A stretch of DNA of 64,000 nucleotides from Pseudomonadota bacterium (GTDB taxonomy: Bacteria; Desulfobacterota; Desulfovibrionia; Desulfovibrionales; Desulfovibrionaceae), in contig JAHIUD010000072.1 of assembly GCA_018817515.1 (NCBI GenBank), positions 1 through 64,000 on the forward strand. The letters are read 5' to 3'. The notes under the pieces were generated by a model. The model saw only the letters and a list, made by a program, of their open reading frames with translations, was not told where the DNA came from and ran no database searches. A program made the position numbers and the translations under genes. Shown here piece after piece: positions 38,945-50,905 of the stretch (its first letter is position 1; the number at the start of each line of letters is the position of its first letter).

Positions 38945-39829
38945 ATGCCGCTGTCCCTGACCCTGGATGAAAGCATCCGCGCCCTGGCGCGTGCGGACAC
39001 GCGGCCCGACGGAGGCCAGTGTCAGGTGCTGCCCTACTTCGCCGTGCAGGACCTGGCCCGGGGCCTTGGCCGCAGCCCGGGCAACGGCAAGGGCCACCCC
39101 CACAGCAAGGCCATGGCCCGGGTTGAGCTGGCCGCCCTCGAGCTCGGCATCCTGCCGGAGCGCTACCAGCGCAACAGCACCACCTACAGCTTCACCGAGC
39201 AGATCCGCCTGCTCACCTCGCGCGTGGCCCTGATCGGCCTGGGGGGCCTGGGCGGCCACGCCCTGGAGATCCTGGCGCGCACCGGCGTCGGGCATATCTG
39301 CGCAGCCGACGGCGACGAATTCCAGCCCTCGAACTTGAACCGCCAACTGCTCTGCACCCGGCGCAGCATCAGCGGCTACAAGGCCGCAGCAGCGGCCGCG
39401 CGGGTGCAGCAGGTGAACCCGGCCGTGGACTTCGAGCCCGTGGCGGCCTACCTCGATGAGGAGCTCATGGAGCGCTTTCTGGTGGGTGCGGACCTGGCGG
39501 TGGACGCGCTGGGCGGCCTCAAGGACCGGCCCGCGCTGCTGCACCAGGCGGCCCGCGCAGGCATCCCGCTGGTGACGGCGGCGGTGGCGGGACAGGCGGG
39601 CTACGTGGCCACGGTGTTGCCCGGCGCCAAAGGCCCGTCAGACATCTTCGGGGCCGACAGCGAGGCTGCGGAGAACACGCTGGGCACCCCGGCCCCGGCA
39701 GTGGTCGCGGCTGCGGCGCTCATGAGCGCCGAGGCGCTGAACATCCTCTGCGGGCGCGAGCCAAGACTGGCCGGAGCCATGCTGGTGTTCGACCTGGAAG
39801 GCATGAGTTTCGAGCGGGTGAGTCTGTAG
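38945..39829 (+). CDS. HesA/MoeB/ThiF family adenylyltransferase
   Basis: VALIGLGGLGGHALEILARTGVG; D-x-D-x-F-x-x-SNLNRQ. Confidence 0.92.
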   Translation: MPLSLTLDESIRALARADTRPDGGQCQVLPYFAVQDLARGLGRSPGNGKGHPHSKAMARVELAALELGILPERYQRNSTTYSFTEQIRLLTSRVALIGLGGLGGHALEILARTGVGHICAADGDEFQPSNLNRQLLCTRRSISGYKAAAAAARVQQVNPAVDFEPVAAYLDEELMERFLVGADLAVDALGGLKDRPALLHQAARAGIPLVTAAVAGQAGYVATVLPGAKGPSDIFGADSEAAENTLGTPAPAVVAAAALMSAEALNILCGREPRLAGAMLVFDLEGMSFERVSL

Positions 39830-39832
39830 CCC

Positions 39833-41053
39833 CTACCCCTGGTACTTGGCGCGGATGGCCCGCAAAACGTCCTGGATCTCGGCGAAGACGTCCACCACCT
39901 CCGGGTCGAACTGCGTTCCACGGCCCTTCATGATCTCCTCCACCACCTGCTCCTCCGGCCAGGCGTCCTTGTAGACGCGGGTCGAAATGAGCGCGTCGTA
40001 CACGTCGGCCAGCGAGGTTATGCGCGCCTCGATGGGGATGTCCTCGCCGCTGATGGGTTCGAGGCAGAGCTCACGGGCCTCGGCCAGGTTTGCCGGAAGC
40101 CTGCCGGGATAGCCTGCTCCGTCCCAGCGCTCGTGGTGGCCCAGGGCGATCTTGCTGCACAGCTTGTCCAGCTCCGAGGTGGTGTTGGCGAAGAGCGCGG
40201 CCCCGTAGACCGAGTGCCATTTCATGATGGCCGCCTCGTGGGGCTCGAAGCGCCCAGGCTTCTTCAGAATGGTGTCGCTGATGCCGACCTTGCCCACGTC
40301 GTGGAGCATGGCCGCAAGGCGCAGCACGTCCTTGTTGCGCCGGATGGTGACCTCGTCCAGGCCCTTCTTCTGCGCCCAGCGCTGGTAGATCTCCGCCGAA
40401 TAGGCGCCCACGCGCTGGACGTGGGGGCCCGTTTCCTTGGGGTCGCGCATCTCGGCCATCTTCATCATGCGCAGCATGATCTCGCGGGTCATGATGCCGC
40501 GCTCGATGGTCACCGAGGCCGAGTTGGCGAAGAGCGGCGCGTACTGGATGTCGTCCTTGTTGAAGGGCCGATAGGCGTTGTTGCAGTCGCGCGCGTTGAT
40601 GAGCTGCATGACGCCCACGATCTTGTCCTGAAAGGTCGTGAGCGGGATGGTCAGCATGGAGCGCGTGTGGTAGCCCGTGTCTTCGTCGAACTTCTTGTTG
40701 AACGTGTAAGGTTCGTTGCCTGAAAGGGCGTAGGCGTCGTCGATGACCACGGACTTGCCGGTCATGGCCGCGTAGCCCACGATGGACTTCTCGTCGATGG
40801 GCACGGCGAAGTTGGTGTAGAGGTGTTTGCTCGCGTCCGCTCCCCGGAACAGGGTGTCATTGTGCACGTAGCTGAAGCGGAGATTCTGCCCCTCCACCAG
40901 AAAGATGGAGCCCGCATCGGCATTGGTCATGCCCCGGGCCTCGCCCAGCACGCGGTCCAGGATGGCGTCCACGTCCTTGAGGGTGTTGAGTTCCTCTATG
41001 ACAGTGAGTATGTCGCGGATGATGTCATATGGCTGGCGATCAGTGCATTCCAC
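39833..41053 (-). CDS. GAF-HD-GYP domain protein
   Basis: GAF region (VPIDEKSIVGYAAMTGKSVVIDDAY); HDVGKVGISD; HHERWDGAGYPGRLP. Confidence 0.92.
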   Translation of the reverse strand: MECTDRQPYDIIRDILTVIEELNTLKDVDAILDRVLGEARGMTNADAGSIFLVEGQNLRFSYVHNDTLFRGADASKHLYTNFAVPIDEKSIVGYAAMTGKSVVIDDAYALSGNEPYTFNKKFDEDTGYHTRSMLTIPLTTFQDKIVGVMQLINARDCNNAYRPFNKDDIQYAPLFANSASVTIERGIMTREIMLRMMKMAEMRDPKETGPHVQRVGAYSAEIYQRWAQKKGLDEVTIRRNKDVLRLAAMLHDVGKVGISDTILKKPGRFEPHEAAIMKWHSVYGAALFANTTSELDKLCSKIALGHHERWDGAGYPGRLPANLAEARELCLEPISGEDIPIEARITSLADVYDALISTRVYKDAWPEEQVVEEIMKGRGTQFDPEVVDVFAEIQDVLRAIRAKYQG

Positions 41054-41129
41054 GGGCGCTCCAGGGGGGTTGCAGGTCCATGTACAACTTTTCTTTACGC
41101 CCAGCCCGTAAAAAAATCCAGAGGTCGCT

Positions 41130-41852
41130 TTGACAAATACGCAAATCATGATCCAGGCCGCCGGGGTGAAAAATCTGGCCGAGGCGCGCCTGCTCGCGGC
41201 CTGCGGCGTGACCCACGTGGGCCTGCCCCTGCGCCTGCCCGTGCACACCCCGGACGTCAGCGAGGACGAGGCCAGGGACATCGTGCGCGGCCTTGCCGCG
41301 AATCCCGGCAACACCGCGCAGACCGTGCTCATAACCTACCTGGAGGACGCCCGCGAGACGCTGGCGCTGTGCCGGTTCCTGGGCGTGGACGGGGTGCAGC
41401 TGCACGGGCCCATGCCCCTGCCGGAGGTGCGGCGCCTGCGCGAGGCCGCGCCCGCGCTCTTCATCATCAAGAGCCTGGTGGTCGGCATGGCGGGCAAGCG
41501 GGGGGGCGAGGCGGACCTGTTGGCCGAGGCCGAGGCCAACGCCCCGTACGTCGACGCCTTCCTCACCGACACCTTTGATCCTGCCAGCGGGGCCAGCGGG
41601 GCCACGGGCAAGACCCACGACTGGGACGTCAGCCGCAGGCTGGCGCAGGCCCTCTGGCAGGGGTGGGCAAAACCGCTCATCCTGGCCGGTGGCCTGACGC
41701 CGGACAACGTAGCCCAGGCCATCGCGGCAGTAAGGCCGGCGGGCGTGGACGCGCACACGGGCCTGGAAGACGCGGCCGGAAACAAGGACGAGGCCCTGGT
41801 GCTGCGTTTCGTGGCCGAAGCCAGGGGCGCGCTGGAGGCCCAGGCGCCTTGA
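41130..41852 (+). CDS. TrpF-like TIM-barrel protein lacking the canonical N-terminal Cys
   Basis: VDGVQLHG; DTFDP...GATGKTHDWDVSR; LAGGLTPDNVAQAI; N-terminus IQAAGVKNLAEA instead of xKICGI. Confidence 0.75.
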   Translation: MTNTQIMIQAAGVKNLAEARLLAACGVTHVGLPLRLPVHTPDVSEDEARDIVRGLAANPGNTAQTVLITYLEDARETLALCRFLGVDGVQLHGPMPLPEVRRLREAAPALFIIKSLVVGMAGKRGGEADLLAEAEANAPYVDAFLTDTFDPASGASGATGKTHDWDVSRRLAQALWQGWAKPLILAGGLTPDNVAQAIAAVRPAGVDAHTGLEDAAGNKDEALVLRFVAEARGALEAQAP

Positions 41853-41963
41853 GCGGGACTTGCCAAAGTTCCCGATAAAGCGTAAATAGCGGCACCTTAC
41901 ATGATCCTGGAGCGCAGAAAGGCAACTATGCCAAGGCGTTCTGGGACAATATGCGGAGAATGC

Positions 41964-42182
41964 ATGTCCAAAGAAGAAGCAATTGAAGTTGAGGGCATCA
42001 TCCAGGAAGCCCTGCCCAACGCCATGTTCCGTGTGGAACTGCAAAACGGCCACAGCATTCTGGGCCATATTTCCGGCAAGATGCGCAAGCACTACATCCG
42101 CATCCTGCCCGGCGACAAGGTCAAGGTCGAGCTTTCGCCCTACGACCTGACCCGCGGGCGCATCACCTTCCGCTTGCGCTAG
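41964..42182 (+). CDS. infA: translation initiation factor IF-1
   Basis: [63 protein letters not shown]. Confidence 0.97.
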   Translation: MSKEEAIEVEGIIQEALPNAMFRVELQNGHSILGHISGKMRKHYIRILPGDKVKVELSPYDLTRGRITFRLR

Positions 42183-42204
42183 CCCCACCTGCACCAGTTC
42201 GCAC

Positions 42205-42241
42205 AAGCCCGCCCCCCTTGACTGGAAGGGGCGGGCTTTTT
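42205..42241 (+). terminator. intrinsic terminator after infA
   Basis: AAGCCCGCCCC...GGGGCGGGCTTTTT. Confidence 0.88.
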
Positions 42242-42401
42242 GCGTTCCTTGCGCCCAGGCCCGGAGAAGAGGCGTGAGAGGAACGCGAAAGGCGCCCATT
42301 GCGTCCGGACCGCTGCTTGGGCTATGCTCCCCGCAAGCCCGACGAGGCGAATCGACCAGACCCAGGCCAGCCATTGGCCAGCCATCGGCCAGGAGAACTC
42401 C

Positions 42402-42635
42402 ATGCAGAGACAGCGCGGCGTAGTCAGCTATTTCAATGAGCGCAAAGGCTTCGGCTTTCTGCGCGATGCCGAGGGCCGCGACGTGTTCGTGCACTTTGCG
42501 GAGATCCAGCGCGAAGGCTTCCAGACCCTGGCCCCCGGCGAGGATGTGCTCTTCGACTACGCCGAGGAAGGCCAGGGCCTGCGCGCGGTAAACGTGGAAG
42601 TACCGCAGGCCAGGCCCACGCTCAGACGACCCTGA
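42402..42635 (+). CDS. cold-shock domain protein
   Basis: [31 protein letters not shown]. Confidence 0.95.
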   Translation: MQRQRGVVSYFNERKGFGFLRDAEGRDVFVHFAEIQREGFQTLAPGEDVLFDYAEEGQGLRAVNVEVPQARPTLRRP

Positions 42636-43000
42636 CCCGCCCAACAGGCCACCACCCATGGCCGCCATTCATCGTTCCGCAAATATTGTGTAGACATTCC
42701 TGACCGGGAGTGTATGACGGACTGTGAGTATCCCGATATGCCGGTGGCAGCGCTCCGCAACGCAGACTGAAACGGCGATGGTGCTGTTTCTTCCGGTCGC
42801 CGTTCCCATGGGCGGCCCATGCGCTGGCCGATTCGCCTCGCTTGGCGTGGGGAGCGGCTTCCCTGCGTGTCCGCACGCACAGCCCAGAGTCAGTTCGGAC
42901 CACAGGGATTGAAACGGTGCCAATGCCGACCAGGGCAACTTGCTCACCCTGGCCGAAGTTCACTTGACGCCTTAGACCATTCGTCGAGCGGGGGGGCCAC

Positions 43001-45123
<2,123 letters not shown>

Positions 45124-45127
<4 letters not shown>

Positions 45128-46113
45128 CTGACGCCCGGCTGCCTGCTCAGGAAGTCCGCGTAGGCCTGGACCAGGCCATGGCGCAGAGGCGTCGTGGCCG
45201 TCCAGCCAGCGGCGGCGAGCTTGGATACGTCACACAGCTTGCGCGGCGTGCCGTCGGGCTTGCTGGTGTCAAAGACGATCTCCCCGGCAAAGCCGACCAC
45301 CTCACGCACCAGTTCCGCCAGCCCGCAGATGCTGATCTCACGGCCCGCGCCGATGTTCACCAGCGGCGGCTCGAAGCGCCCGCTGACGCACTCGTCGCTG
45401 CCCAGAAGCGGGATGAAGCGGTCCTCGGGCAGGCCCAGCAGGTACACGCAGGCCTGGGCCATGTCGTCGCCGTGGAGAAACTCGCGGGTGGGGTTGCCCG
45501 TGCCCCAGACCGTGACGGACTCTTCCCCGCGCACCTTGGCCTCGTGGAACCTGTGGATGAGCCCTGGGATGACGTGGGAGTTCTCGGGGTGGTAGTTGTC
45601 GCCGGGGCCGTAGAGGTTGGTGGGCATCACCGCCAGATAGTGCGTGCCGTACTGCCGGTTGTAGCTCCAGCACATCTCGATGCCTGCGATCTTGGCCAGG
45701 GCGTAGGCCCTGTTGGTTGGCTCAAGGGGCCCGGTGAGCAGGTATTCCTCACGCATGGGCTGGGGCGCCAGGCGCGGGTAGATGCACGAGGAGCCGAGGA
45801 ACAGCAGGCGCTTGACCCCGTGCAGCCAGGCGTTGTGGATGACGTTCAACTGGATGGCCAGGTTCTGGTGGATGAACTCCGCCGGATAGGTGCTGTTGGC
45901 GACGATGCCGCCGACCCTGGCCGCCGCGAGCAGGACGTACTCGGGCCTCTCGGAGGCGAAGAACCCTGCCACGGCCGCGCCGTCGGTCAGGTCCAGCTCC
46001 GCGTGGGTGCGCTTCAGGATGTTCACATGGCCCTGGGACTCCAACTGGCGCACCAAAGCCTGCCCGACCAGCCCCCGATGTCCGGCCACGTAGATGCGCG
46101 CGTCCTTCTCCAT
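45124..46113 (-). CDS. fcl: GDP-L-fucose synthase
   Basis: [82 protein letters not shown]. Confidence 0.95.
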
Positions 46114-46122
46114 GCCCCCCTC

Positions 46123-46245
46123 CTATCTCTGGAAGCCGTGATTCTTGACGCCGTGGACTGCGCAGTGCTTGACCAACAGAAGCGCGGCCAGAGAGGCCCC
46201 GCCCTGCCCGGTGATCCCGGTGCTCAACGCGAATTTCTTCAACAT
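46123..46245 (-). pseudogene. 40-codon N-terminal remnant of GDP-mannose 4,6-dehydratase (gmd)
   Basis: MLKKFALSTGITGQGGASLAALLLVKHCAVHGVKNHGFQR* resembles the Gmd N-terminus (xKxALITGxTGQDGSYLAExLLEKGYxVHGxKRR) then stops. Confidence 0.75.
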
Positions 46246-46477
46246 GGAATGCCCCTTGCATTGTGCTTTCGCGGCGGCAGGAACTGCCTGCGGACGGGGT
46301 GATGCCCCGGCCCTGTGGCCTTGCTCCTAGCCCATTTCCCGGAGAAATGCGAGGGCCGCCAAAGCCGCCACGCCAGAGGCCGACCTTGCCCCAAGGGGGC
46401 ATAACGATTATATAGGCCCAAACGATAGGATAATCAGCTCGGGGCCATAGCCCCGGGAAAGACCACAAGGAGCCCCC

Positions 46478-47035
46478 ATGCGCGCGCGCATTCTGGCCAT
46501 GTCTCTGCTGCTCTGCCTGTGCTGGACCGCCCAGGCCCTGGCTGAGGCGAAGACGGCCTACACCATCGGACCGGAAGACGTTCTGGCCATCTCCGTATGG
46601 AAGGACGAGGCCCTGACCCGCGAGGTGGTGGTGCGCCCAGATGGCAAGATCTCCTTCCCGCTCATCGGCGACATCAACGTTCAGGGCCGCAGCGTCGAGG
46701 ATGTCCGCGCCGAGATCCAGGGCCGCATAGGCGAGTTCGTGCCCGGCTCCCCGGTGAGCGTCATGGCCATCCAGATCAAGAGCCCCAAGATCTACATCGT
46801 GGGCAAGGTGGGCCGCCCGGGCATGTACATCATGTTCGAGCGCATGACCGTCATGCAGGCCCTGGCCCTGGCCGGGGGCTTCACGCCCTTCTCCTCCACG
46901 GGCGACATCCTGATCCTGCGCCTGGCCGAAGGCAAGCAGCAGACCATGACCTTCGACTACGACGCCGTGGCCAAGGGCAAGCACCTGGAGCAGAACATCC
47001 TGCTCAACAAGGGCGACACCATCGTGGTGCCCTAG
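46478..47035 (+). CDS. polysaccharide export (Wza/SLBB-type) protein
   Basis: YTIGPEDVLAISVWKDEALTREVVVRPDGKISFPLIGDINVQG; signal peptide. Confidence 0.93.
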   Translation: MRARILAMSLLLCLCWTAQALAEAKTAYTIGPEDVLAISVWKDEALTREVVVRPDGKISFPLIGDINVQGRSVEDVRAEIQGRIGEFVPGSPVSVMAIQIKSPKIYIVGKVGRPGMYIMFERMTVMQALALAGGFTPFSSTGDILILRLAEGKQQTMTFDYDAVAKGKHLEQNILLNKGDTIVVP

Positions 47036-47057
47036 CCACCGGACGGAAAAGCACTGC

Positions 47058-48227
47058 ATGTCGAGACAAACCGCATACGCACCCCGCACGCCCCTGGCTC
47101 TAGTCCTGGCCGGACTGGTCCTGGCCGGCCTGGGCGTCCTCGCCCGGCCAGGCGGCGCCCTGGCCTGGGAGACCGTCAAGGTCATGCCCACCATCTCCGT
47201 GCGTGAGACCTACGACAGCAACGTCAACTTCATGGGCAAGGGCGACTTCGAGAGCAGCGCAACGCCCGGCGTGCGCGTGGACGTGAAGCAGGAGCGCATG
47301 CGCGGCTGGGTCGTGGCCAAGGGCACTGCCTACAAGTACCTGCGCTTAAACGACTTCGACCGCATCGACCAGAACTACGAGGCAGGCATCGAGGTCAACG
47401 CCACGGAGAAGATCACCGCCAACCTGAAGGGCGGCATCATAGCCGACCACGCCTTCGGTTCCGCCCTGGACGAGACCGGCGAGCAGGCCCCGCGCAGGTC
47501 CTCACGGCAGGTGTACAGCATCAAGCCGAGCCTGACCCTGACCCTGGACGAGACCAACAGCCTGACCCTCTTTCATGCCTTCACCAAGACGGAATACGAC
47601 ACCAAAGACTACACCGACAGCATGAGCAACACCCTGGGCGGACTCTGGGGCCATCGCCTGAATGAGCGCACCCAGCTTTTGCTCCAGCTCTCCGGCTCCA
47701 TGGCCAGCACCCCCAGCGCGACCCAGGACAGCGTGTCCGGCATGGCCGGCTTCGAGTACGCCCTGGCCGAGACCGTCAAGGCCCGCGTGCTCGGCGGCGC
47801 AAGCTCCTTGCGCTCCAAGGTCGACGGACAGGAATCGCGCAAGGCCACCAGCTACGCCGCCGACACCTCGCTGGAGTGGCGGCTTGAGAAGCTGACCACC
47901 ACTGCCGCCTACAGCCGGGACATGACGCTGGGCATCACCGGCGATGACCTGGTGCGCGACAGGCTCTCCCTGAACCTCGCCCTGCGGACCACCGAGCGCC
48001 TGCGCCTGCTCCTGAACGGCAACATGGTGCTCTCAGAGAACACCTCCTCGGCCCAAAGCGCGCAGAAAAACCGCTGGACGGAGATATCGCCCGGCGCCTC
48101 GTACCAGGTGGGCGAAAACTCCTCCATGACCCTGGGCTACGCCTACGGTTCCTCCGAGGACAGGCTGAAGGACGAGACCAAGACGCGCAACCGGGTCTAC
48201 CTGGACTTCAGCATCGCCTTCCCCTAG
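47058..48227 (+). CDS. outer-membrane beta-barrel protein of PEP-CTERM-associated type (TIGR03016-like)
   Basis: TISVRETYDSNVNFMGKGDFESSATPGVRVD; repetitive amphipathic strands; terminal aromatic residue; gene order. Confidence 0.75.
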   Translation: MSRQTAYAPRTPLALVLAGLVLAGLGVLARPGGALAWETVKVMPTISVRETYDSNVNFMGKGDFESSATPGVRVDVKQERMRGWVVAKGTAYKYLRLNDFDRIDQNYEAGIEVNATEKITANLKGGIIADHAFGSALDETGEQAPRRSSRQVYSIKPSLTLTLDETNSLTLFHAFTKTEYDTKDYTDSMSNTLGGLWGHRLNERTQLLLQLSGSMASTPSATQDSVSGMAGFEYALAETVKARVLGGASSLRSKVDGQESRKATSYAADTSLEWRLEKLTTTAAYSRDMTLGITGDDLVRDRLSLNLALRTTERLRLLLNGNMVLSENTSSAQSAQKNRWTEISPGASYQVGENSSMTLGYAYGSSEDRLKDETKTRNRVYLDFSIAFP

Positions 48228-48271
48228 GCGACACAACGCACCGGCGCCCGCAAGGGCGCAGACCAAAGGAC

Positions 48272-50020
48272 ATGAGCATGCAGGCCAAGGCCGACATCAG
48301 AACCTACATCCAGATCGCCAGGCGCAGGCGCTACCAGATCCTGGTGCCAGCCCTGGTCATCTTCACGCTGAGCGTGCTGCTGGCCCTGCTCTTGCCGCCG
48401 GTCTACCGCTCCACGGCCACCGTGCTCATCGAGACACAGAACGTCTCCAAGGACTTCCTCCAGACCACCGTGTCCGGCTATGTGGAGCAGCGCCTGCAGT
48501 CCATCTCCCAGGTGGTGCTCGGGCGCGTGAATCTCATGAGCCTCATCAAGAAGATGGAGCTCTACACCGACCTGAAGGAAATGTTCACGGCGGAAGAGAT
48601 CGTTGCCAAGATGCAGAAGGATATCATCCTCGAGCCCGTGCAGACCGAAGTCAACAACCCCAGCGGCGGTCGCAGCGGCCCGGCCACCATCGCCTTCAAT
48701 ATCTCCTACGAGGGCCGCAACCCGAACAAGGTGGCCGAGGTGGCCAGCGAGCTGGCCTCCCTGTTCCTGCAAGAGAACCTGAAGTCCCGCGAGGAGACCG
48801 CCAAGGCCACCGTGGATTTTCTGGAAAAGCAGCTCGAAGACATCCGCCAGGAGATGCTGACCCTGGAAGGCAAAATTTCGGTGTTCAAGGAAGAGCACCT
48901 CACCGAGCTGCCCGAACTCATGCAGCTCAACATGCAGACCATGGAGAAGCTCGAGAAGGACAAGGCCAACCTCCAGGAGAACATCCGCTCGCTGCAGACG
49001 CGCAACGTCTACCTCGAAGGCCAGCTCGCCACCATCGACCCGCACCTGAGCGGGGGCGGAGGCGAGGGCCAGCGCATGGGCTCCCCGCGCGAGGAAAAGG
49101 AACGCCTGCGCCGCCGCTACATGTCCCTCAAGGCGACCTTGAGCGAGCAGCACCCGGACGTGGTCAAGGCCAAGCGCGAGTATGAGGCCGCGGGCAAGGA
49201 ACTCGGCGGCGGCCAGGACAACCGCTTCCTGGCCGAAGCCATCAAGGAGAAGCAGGCGCGCCTGGCCAGACTCTCCGAGACCTTGTCGGACAAGCACCCC
49301 GACGTGCTGGCCCTGAAGCGCGAGATAAGCGAACTGGAAAAGGCCCGGCAGGACACGCCCAAGGCTTCCTCGGCCTCGGCGGACGACGCCTCCAACCCGG
49401 CCTACATCAACATCAAGACCCAGATCGTCTCCACCGGCATGGAGATCCGCCGCGCCCAGTCCGACCTTGGACGCATAAGCTCGCTGCAGGCCGAATACCA
49501 GCGCCGCCTGGAGGGCACGCCCAGGGTCGAGCAGGAGTACCAGTCGCTCAACCGCGACTACGAGAGCGCCAAGCTCAAGTACAACGAGCTGGCCAACCGC
49601 GTCATGGCCGCCCGCGAATCAAAGGGGCTGGAGGAAAGCCAGATCGGCGACAAGTTCACGCTCATCGCCCCGCCCCTGGTGCCCGAAAAGCCCGTGAAGC
49701 CGCAGCGCATGCTGATCATCCTGGCCGGGTTCGTCCTGGCCCTCGGCTCCGGCGGCGGCCTGGCCATGCTGCTGGAGGCCCTGGACCAGAGCGTCTCGAC
49801 CCCGGAGGACCTGGCCGCCCTCACGGGCAGGCCGCCCCTGGCAGCCATCCCCTATCTGCCCACCCCGGCGGAGCTCAAGGCCAAGTCCAGGCGCAAGCGC
49901 ATCATCCTCGCGGTCATCGCAGGCGGCTTCGTGGGCCTGCTGTTGCTGGCGCACTTCTTCTTCATGCCGCTCGACCTGCTGCTCCTTGGGCTTTCCCGCC
50001 GGATGAGCGCCATATTCTAA
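48272..50020 (+). CDS. exopolysaccharide chain-length determinant (Wzz/GumC family)
   Basis: N-terminal TM, coiled coil, C-terminal TM with extra helices; YRSTATVLIETQNV. Confidence 0.88.
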   Translation: MSMQAKADIRTYIQIARRRRYQILVPALVIFTLSVLLALLLPPVYRSTATVLIETQNVSKDFLQTTVSGYVEQRLQSISQVVLGRVNLMSLIKKMELYTDLKEMFTAEEIVAKMQKDIILEPVQTEVNNPSGGRSGPATIAFNISYEGRNPNKVAEVASELASLFLQENLKSREETAKATVDFLEKQLEDIRQEMLTLEGKISVFKEEHLTELPELMQLNMQTMEKLEKDKANLQENIRSLQTRNVYLEGQLATIDPHLSGGGGEGQRMGSPREEKERLRRRYMSLKATLSEQHPDVVKAKREYEAAGKELGGGQDNRFLAEAIKEKQARLARLSETLSDKHPDVLALKREISELEKARQDTPKASSASADDASNPAYINIKTQIVSTGMEIRRAQSDLGRISSLQAEYQRRLEGTPRVEQEYQSLNRDYESAKLKYNELANRVMAARESKGLEESQIGDKFTLIAPPLVPEKPVKPQRMLIILAGFVLALGSGGGLAMLLEALDQSVSTPEDLAALTGRPPLAAIPYLPTPAELKAKSRRKRIILAVIAGGFVGLLLLAHFFFMPLDLLLLGLSRRMSAIF

Positions 50021-50068
50021 CGGACACGCGAAATTAACCCGCCGACGCTGTCGGCTCTGGAAGAGCAT

Positions 50069-50863
50069 ATGAGCAAGATCACCAAGGCCCTGGACAGGGC
50101 CAAGCAGGAGCGCGGCACCCCCGCAGGCGAGCCGCAGAGGCCGCCCGCAGCGCCGCCAGCGCCGCCGCCAAAGCCGGAGCACGTCAACTACACCCAGACC
50201 CAGGTGGTGGAGCAGCCGCTGACGCCCATGAGCGCCGGACGCATGCTCTCCCACGTGGACGACCCCGCCCTGGCCGACTACTACAGCATGCTGCGCACCC
50301 AGGTGCTGCACCAGACCCGCGAAAAGGGCCACAACATCATCATGGTCACCAGCGTGGGCAAGGGCGAGGGCAAGACCCTCACGGCCATCAACCTCGCCAT
50401 CAGCATGGCCAAGGAGTCGGTGCAGACGGCTCTTTTGGTCGACACCAACCTGCGCGACCCCAAGGTGGCCGAGTACATGGGGCTGAATAACGACCGGGGC
50501 CTGTCGGACCACATGCTCGACGACGTGCCGGTGCACACCCTGCTCATCAACCCCGGCATGAAGAAGCTCGTGGTGCTGCCTGCGGGGCGGCCCATCAGCG
50601 GGGCCACGGAGATCCTGGGCTCGCCCAAGATGCGCGACCTGGTCAAGGAGATGAAGGCCAAGTACCCGGAACGCTACGTCATCTTCGATTGCCCGCATCT
50701 GCTGGACATGCCCGATGCTTTGGTGTTCTCCTCCTTTGTGGACCAGGTGCTGCTGGTGGTGGAGGCAGGCAAGACCACACGCCGCGACATCCGCCGCACC
50801 ATGGAGCTGTTGCAGGGCAAGTCCCTGCTCGGCATCGTCATGAACAAGGTTCCCAAGGACTAG
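50069..50863 (+). CDS. BY-kinase/CpsD-like P-loop ATPase of EPS locus
   Basis: MVTSVGKGEGKTLTAINLA Walker A; YVIFDCPHLLD. Confidence 0.85.
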   Translation: MSKITKALDRAKQERGTPAGEPQRPPAAPPAPPPKPEHVNYTQTQVVEQPLTPMSAGRMLSHVDDPALADYYSMLRTQVLHQTREKGHNIIMVTSVGKGEGKTLTAINLAISMAKESVQTALLVDTNLRDPKVAEYMGLNNDRGLSDHMLDDVPVHTLLINPGMKKLVVLPAGRPISGATEILGSPKMRDLVKEMKAKYPERYVIFDCPHLLDMPDALVFSSFVDQVLLVVEAGKTTRRDIRRTMELLQGKSLLGIVMNKVPKD

Positions 50864-50905
50864 CCCCGGCCCTCCCGACAGCGTAGCGGAGCGTGTAGCG
50901 ACATC

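Noticed and set aside
42893-42917. CRISPR-repeat-like GGGATTGAAAC upstream of the hybrid kinase
   Set aside because: A single short match to the end of type I-C repeats; no second full repeat, regular spacing or cas genes.
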